Assembly: GCA_028583685.1 (NCBI GenBank)
Contig: JAMXIF010001253.1
Location: forward strand, 35,289,230-35,353,229
Origin: Petaurus breviceps papuanus
Lineage: Eukaryota > Chordata > Mammalia > Diprotodontia > Petauridae
Reading direction: 5' to 3'
Length of the DNA stretch: 64,000 nt
Shown: one piece after another, positions 59,466-64,000 of the stretch
How positions within the stretch are numbered: position 1 is the stretch's first letter
How the letters are laid out: each line of letters opens with the position of its first letter
Translations under genes and position numbers: made by a program
Notes under the pieces: generated by a model
Told to the model about the DNA's origin: nothing
Database searches by the model: none
The model's input: the letters and a program-made list of their open reading frames with translations, nothing else

Positions 59466-60239
59466 ATGACATAAATATGATGAGTAGGTAAAATTGTCAG
59501 TACCAGAATAAATCAATACCAGAAAGAGAAAATTTAAAATCCAAGCAGCCTCATTAAGTCTGCCAGCAAAGGAGCTCCTAGGACAGAAGCTCCCCAAATG
59601 AAGAAAAGGACAAGGCTTGTCACAGGTGTTAATTAGGCAGGCACTAAATTGGGTATGGGACACCTCTTGATTGGACACAGATCGTTAGTGACACCTTGTA
59701 GATAGGAATAAGGGATATATAATAGGAAAGACAATTGTTTGGGATAGTTATTTCTGTAGTCCTGCCCAAAAAGGAAGGTTCCAGATTCTTGCTGTTTCAA
59801 TAGAAAGAAAGGTTGTAGACAGGGCAGGGGTTACAACACACACAGTGTCTGGAAAAAACATTTGAGAAACTACAGACAGAATGTAGTTGCTTTAGTTTCC
59901 TTGGCTACGAAAAGCTATAAAATGGAATATTTAGGGGAAAATAGTTAATAAGTGCTTACACAATCTAGAAAGCCCTACAGATGCTCAAAAGTGGCAGAGA
60001 TCACTTTAAGCTGCTTGGTGAATACATTTTGAACTAGACTTTAAAGCAGATTTCAACAGGTGGAGATGGGTCAGAAGGAATTCCAGACATAGGACATAAA
60101 ATAAATTCATGGGATTAGGAAAGAGTGGAAATCTGTTTAGTAAATAACAAGTAGTTCATTTTAGCTGGAATATAGACAAAAGGTGGAGATATTGGTCTGA
60201 GATATTAGGAAGGTAGGCTAGAACATGACTTTGACAGAT
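59466..60239. other. no gene recognised
   Basis: Unique-looking sequence. Confidence 0.35.
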
Positions 60240-61085
60240 TCTAATCTGTTTCTCTTCCATTCCCTCTTATATATCTCTATATAATAGCCCTAAATAGCAT
60301 TCTTATTACATGAGTCTCCCACTTAAAACAAAATGTAAAATTACTTCCTATTGCCTATCCAATAAACTTTACCTCAATCCTGGTATCCAATGTGTTCCCT
60401 GATCTGTTCTTACATTTCTATCTTATCTCCCCGTATGTATACTACCCTATAGGCAAACTGAAATTCTTCTATCTATCAAATATATTTGGGCAGCTAGGTG
60501 GTACAGTGGATAGAATGCTGTGCCTGAAATCAAAAAGACTCCTCTTCCTGAGTTCAAATCTAGATTTAGACACTGGCTATGTGACCCTGACCAAGTCACT
60601 TAACCTTGTTTGCCTTGGTTTCCTCATACTTAAAATGAACTGAAGAAGTAATTGGCAAACTACTCCAAGATCTTTGCCAAGAAACCCCAAATGGGATTAT
60701 GAAGAGTTGAACATAACTGAATAACAACCCAAATATATCCCTCTGTTGGCATATCTCTGCCTTTCTATGGGTGGAATATCCTTCCTAACCTTATCTCTCC
60801 AGTGGTTTAGACTCTCAAAATTTTAACCACCTTGAGAGGATAGGTTGTTCTGATATGAAAGCATATTATTTTCTTTATTCTTCCCAACACCCTGACAGAA
60901 GGGATTTCTCCCTTCTTTGAACTCCTGTGCCAACTATGGGATATTCTTCTGTATCCCTTGTCACAATTTACTTTATGTTGTAGCATATGTTTTTGTGCAT
61001 ATAAGTGAGCACACATCTTACATTTTCTACTAGGTCATGACCTCTTTAAGGGCAAAGAAGAAATTTCAATCATTTTTATATTTCC
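60240..61085 (+). mobile_element. L2 LINE 3' part, split by a MAR1
   Basis: 'ttacttcctattgcctatccaataaac' and 'tacatttctatcttatctccccg' (left part) continue after the SINE with 'tctctgcctttctatgggtggaatatcc' and 'actaggtcatgacctctttaagggc' (right part). Old, no frame. Confidence 0.6.
60486..60729 (+). mobile_element. MAR1-type SINE inside the L2
   Basis: Head 'tgggcagctaggtggtacagtgga', CORE 'gaccaagtcacttaaccttg', 3' half 'ttgccaagaaaccccaaatgg', tail 'gaataacaac'. A 9-base duplication, CAAATATAT, flanks it at 60477-60485 and 60730-60738. Confidence 0.85.
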
Positions 61086-61863
61086 TGTCTCCCTCAAAAG
61101 TACCTTACAGTGTTACAGGATATGGATATAGAATGGATATAATTCAGCCTCTAAATTTAGAAATGAGCAAGATGAGGTCAAGAGAAGTTCCATGTCATGA
61201 GAAAAAAGCATCTTGTCCCTAAAGTTATTGTTCATTCTCCCACAAGGAAACCCAAAACAACATTATGAGCATACGTACTATTAAAGAGGATTATTGAGGG
61301 AGAATACAGAATGTTAAAGAACATATGAGACAACATTTGCTTCAAATTTTTCAAGGATTGTGATGTCTTCCTCTTGATCCTGCTGACTGATCTCTTGGTC
61401 CTTGCTGAATGCTATCTTGCTGGTCATTTCTGGCTATTCCTTTGCTGCATTTTCCATTGCCTTCAACACCTGGCTCATATGAGTTCTAGTGTGGCTTTCT
61501 GCTCCAAATAAGCTGATATAGTTAACTATATGGACTGATTACTCTGGAAGAGGGCAGAATATATACAGCTCTATACATTAAGGAATTATACATTCAAGGA
61601 ATGTATAGTGCCTGGAATTCAAACTCAGGAACTCTGAAAATTAGTTACCTATGAAGCAACTCTCAAAATTAGCACTCTGCCAAAAATCTCCCATCTCTAT
61701 TAGAAGGCTAAGGCTAGCTTCTATGATCATGCTAGCTAATTGTAAGGAAATTCATTGCCTTTGGAGAACACTGAGACTGCCTAACATGGAAGTACTCAGT
61801 ATTCTATCACATGAGTTGAGATAACCTCTTTTGATTAACTGCATAGTCAGAGGTTTGCATCTT
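61086..61863. other. no gene recognised
   Basis: Unique-looking sequence with a small perfect 16-bp palindrome (ATATAGTTAACTATAT) near 61515. Confidence 0.35.
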
Positions 61864-61875
61864 TAAAACTGGCCA

Positions 61876-62542
61876 AGGAAAGTGAAGCATGGCGAGATGG
61901 CGTTGTGGGCCCCGGGTGCCTTTCTGACCCACCAGCAGAAAGTGCTGCGGCTCTACAAGCGGGCTCTTTGCCACCTCAAGTCCTGGAAAGTCCACAGGGA
62001 TGCTTATTGGTTCAAAGCTTATTTTCTGAGGGCTTGGTTTGAAGAACATAAGAATGAAAAAGATATGGTAAAGGCCACTAAACTGCTCATGAAGGGTGAG
62101 GAAGAATTTTGGGCTTGCCAGCATCCTCAGCCCTATATCTTCCCTGATTCCCCTGGAGGCACTTCCTTTGAAAGATATGAGTGTTACAAGGTTCCCAAGT
62201 GGTGCTTACGCTATTGGCACCCCTCTGAGAAGGTAATTTACCCCGATTACTTTGCCAAGAGGTATAAATGGAAGAAAATGCACTTGGAAAGCTGGGATTG
62301 TGAGGTTCAGCTATTGAAGGAGGAAACTCCACTTGATGGTCCTAAGACTGAAGCTCTGCCACCAGCTGGAAGGGAAGGTCATTTGCCACCACTCTGGTGG
62401 CATATTGTCACTAGGCCCCAAAAGCACCCCTCATAGTAACATAAGCACCAGCTTAAACTTTCAAGTGTGTCTACTGAATGTGTAGATACACATATACTTG
62501 ACATAATAAAGTCACTAAACTAACATTACTGACAAAAAAAAA
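61876..62542 (+). pseudogene. NDUFB9 (retrocopy): processed retrocopy of NDUFB9 with an intact 179-codon frame
   Basis: NDUFB9 is an LYR-family accessory subunit of mitochondrial complex I. From the ATG at 61897 to the TAG ending at 62436 the frame is uninterrupted, 179 codons, the length I recall for mammalian NDUFB9. Signatures: [15 protein letters not shown] (residues 10-24, LYR-type motif), [10 protein letters not shown] (48-57), [16 protein letters not shown] (75-90), [14 protein letters not shown] (109-122) and PPLWW near the C-terminus. There are no introns. An AATAAA-containing 3' UTR (62437 to about 62533) ends in an A-rich tail, and TAAAACTGGCCA is duplicated at 61864-61875 and 62543-62554. 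Changes at normally conserved sites (C25, W47, R105-Y106) suggest drift. An out-of-frame ATG lies 8 bases upstream of the start. The parent gene is elsewhere. Expression is unknown. Confidence 0.93.
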
Positions 62543-62554
62543 TAAAACTGGCCA

Positions 62555-63877
62555 GAATGGGACAACTTATCACTTTCCTCTATACTCTTTCCTACTGTGT
62601 CCATGAACTGAAAGAGAGGTTACCTTTCTCCCCCTCTTTTACCCTAACTTTGAGAAATTGACCTAGGAAATATTTATTTCTGTCCTGTTTTGCTTCCCCT
62701 CCTCAGTTTAAGGTGTAGGTGATGATCTCCACCAGACTTGAGAATTCAGGCAAGACAACATTGGAGCCAGGATTGCAGGTGGGATGCTGCTGCTAGATAG
62801 CCCTCCTGGAAAACAAGTCAGAGTTCCTAGGACTTGACCTCAAAGAGAATTTTGGATTTAGAAATGGGACTATCCTCTGTAAAAACTGAGAAAAACTATG
62901 AACCTAATCTCCTTTCCCTTCCCAGAACATGAGGTGCTATTTGGAAAGAATTAAGCTTCTCAGGTGTTGGGAATAAGTTGTTTGTGTGTTTGTGATTATT
63001 CCTTTTGAAACACATATTCCTTTGCAAAAGATAACCTGATTGCTAGTAGCTAAATGAAATTAGGGTACAGGGCCCCCAATTACATATAGGAACACAATCA
63101 GTGGGGACTGGATATATTTGCAGAGAACTTAGACACCCCCAAGTCCTCTTAAGAATATGAGAGAACACTGGGGAAGGGTGAAATTGAACATACCTAGCCA
63201 TCAGGCAGTAGGGATCACAGAATAAGTGCTACATAAGAAATCAGAACCCACATAGAATTTTAGAGGTTCAAGAATCAAAGTTTTTAGTTCCTAACACTAA
63301 ATGTGTAAGCATGTCTCCCATAGCAATGTGATTCTGCTAGAAGTTGCCATTACTACTTCTGGTCACAGATGATGGGAGAAATCAACCTTATAGCTATATT
63401 CCAGAAGAAACAATGGGAAAAGCTGAAGAGTCAGTCGTTGATTTCTGAGTACTTGTCCTCAAGGGCTGAGTACCACTTGAAAATCTAAGTATCAACACAC
63501 AGAATCAGGTCAAGTCAGTTTTTAAAGATCTGCCACATCATCATCCAGGAATCTAAAGACATTTCCTATGCCCCATCAGTTGGATTTATGTAATGGTCAA
63601 CAGTATAATCTCATCAGCTTGATTGAGGATTTTCTTGAATTGATCATGGTCACCATCATGTTTTATAATCAGATTGCTTATGAAACTGCTTTAAACTGTT
63701 ATCAGATTATTTTAGAAAGCTTCCCAAATTGATTATGGTCTTCCTTAATCACCCTCCTTTACCCTCTGAGAACACTTCAAAGTTCCTTTGGGGTCTCCAA
63801 TGCCATATAATTTTAGTTTCATGAAAGATAGGAAGATCAAAAAAAGATATGGTAGTACACAGAATGAATTGTTAGGC
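62555..63877. other. no gene recognised
   Basis: Unique-looking sequence with no supported feature on either strand. Confidence 0.4.
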
Positions 63878-63882
63878 ATTTC

Positions 63883-63934
<52 letters not shown>

Positions 63935-63954
63935 TCCTTCTTTCCTTCTTTCCT

Positions 63955-63998
<44 letters not shown>

Positions 63999-64000
63999 TC
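63878..64000. repeat. (TTTC)n microsatellite, runs off the window
   Basis: TTTC tetranucleotides with TTCC variants in the middle. The end is not reached. Confidence 0.95.

Noticed and set aside
1-64000. CRISPR arrays, tRNA genes, bacterial operons or phage modules
   Set aside because: No regularly spaced direct repeats with unique spacers were seen. tRNA-like sequences are SINE heads without an intact cloverleaf, and there is no dense coding on either strand.

Overview
This window looks like non-coding DNA from a marsupial genome, most likely an Australian one (a dasyuromorph such as the Tasmanian devil is my best guess, from repeat content recalled from memory). Evidence: it is AT-rich, has no bacterial-style gene packing, and is filled with metatherian-type repeats. 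These are L1 and ORF1-only HAL1 elements with long purine-rich spacers, many L2 LINEs, MIR/Ther/MAR1-type CORE-SINEs, a younger tRNA-headed SINE beginning GGGGCGGCCAGGTGGC, and a full-length RTE-like LINE. I found no host gene with introns, no tRNA or rRNA gene, and no CRISPR array. The window is intergenic or deep-intronic.

Layout. 0-9.4 kb is mostly L1: an old L1 tail facing an inverted L1 piece (285-2320), then a large but decayed L1 (3490-8700) with ORF1, endonuclease and ORF2 C-terminus but without its RT core, then a HAL1 fragment. Four units of the younger SINE sit here; two of them form a head-to-tail dimer inside the L1. 9.4-24.8 kb is mixed: L2, MIR and MAR1 pieces, one probable solo LTR, microsatellites, an L1 tail, a perfect 36-bp palindrome at 16632, and a 7SL RNA pseudogene inserted in an older L1. 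24.87-26.92 kb is a full-length HAL1 with a perfect 12-bp target duplication. 27-40.5 kb is mainly old L2 and MIR plus a second LTR and a (TA)n gap. 40.57-44.58 kb is a 4.0-kb RTE-like LINE with a perfect 17-bp target duplication, an apurinic-type endonuclease, an RT and a C-terminal C2H2 finger. 44.6-61.1 kb is SINE, L2, another HAL1, a long (CT)n tract with a 100-N gap and a third LTR. 61.88-62.54 kb is a processed copy of NDUFB9 with an intact 179-codon reading frame. The window ends inside a (TTTC)n tract.

How parts relate. The retrotransposition machinery visible here (L1 ORF2, RTE-like EN-RT, L2 RT) is broken. The SINEs, HAL1s, 7SL copy and NDUFB9 copy are passengers of such machinery: several have poly(A) tails and 9-15 bp target duplications, and the NDUFB9 copy lies at a TT|AAAA site typical of L1 endonuclease. 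Family names are from memory and were not searched. I see no convincing new biological system. The best leads are the NDUFB9 retrocopy with an open frame, the SINE dimer, the complete RTE-like element and the 36-bp palindrome.
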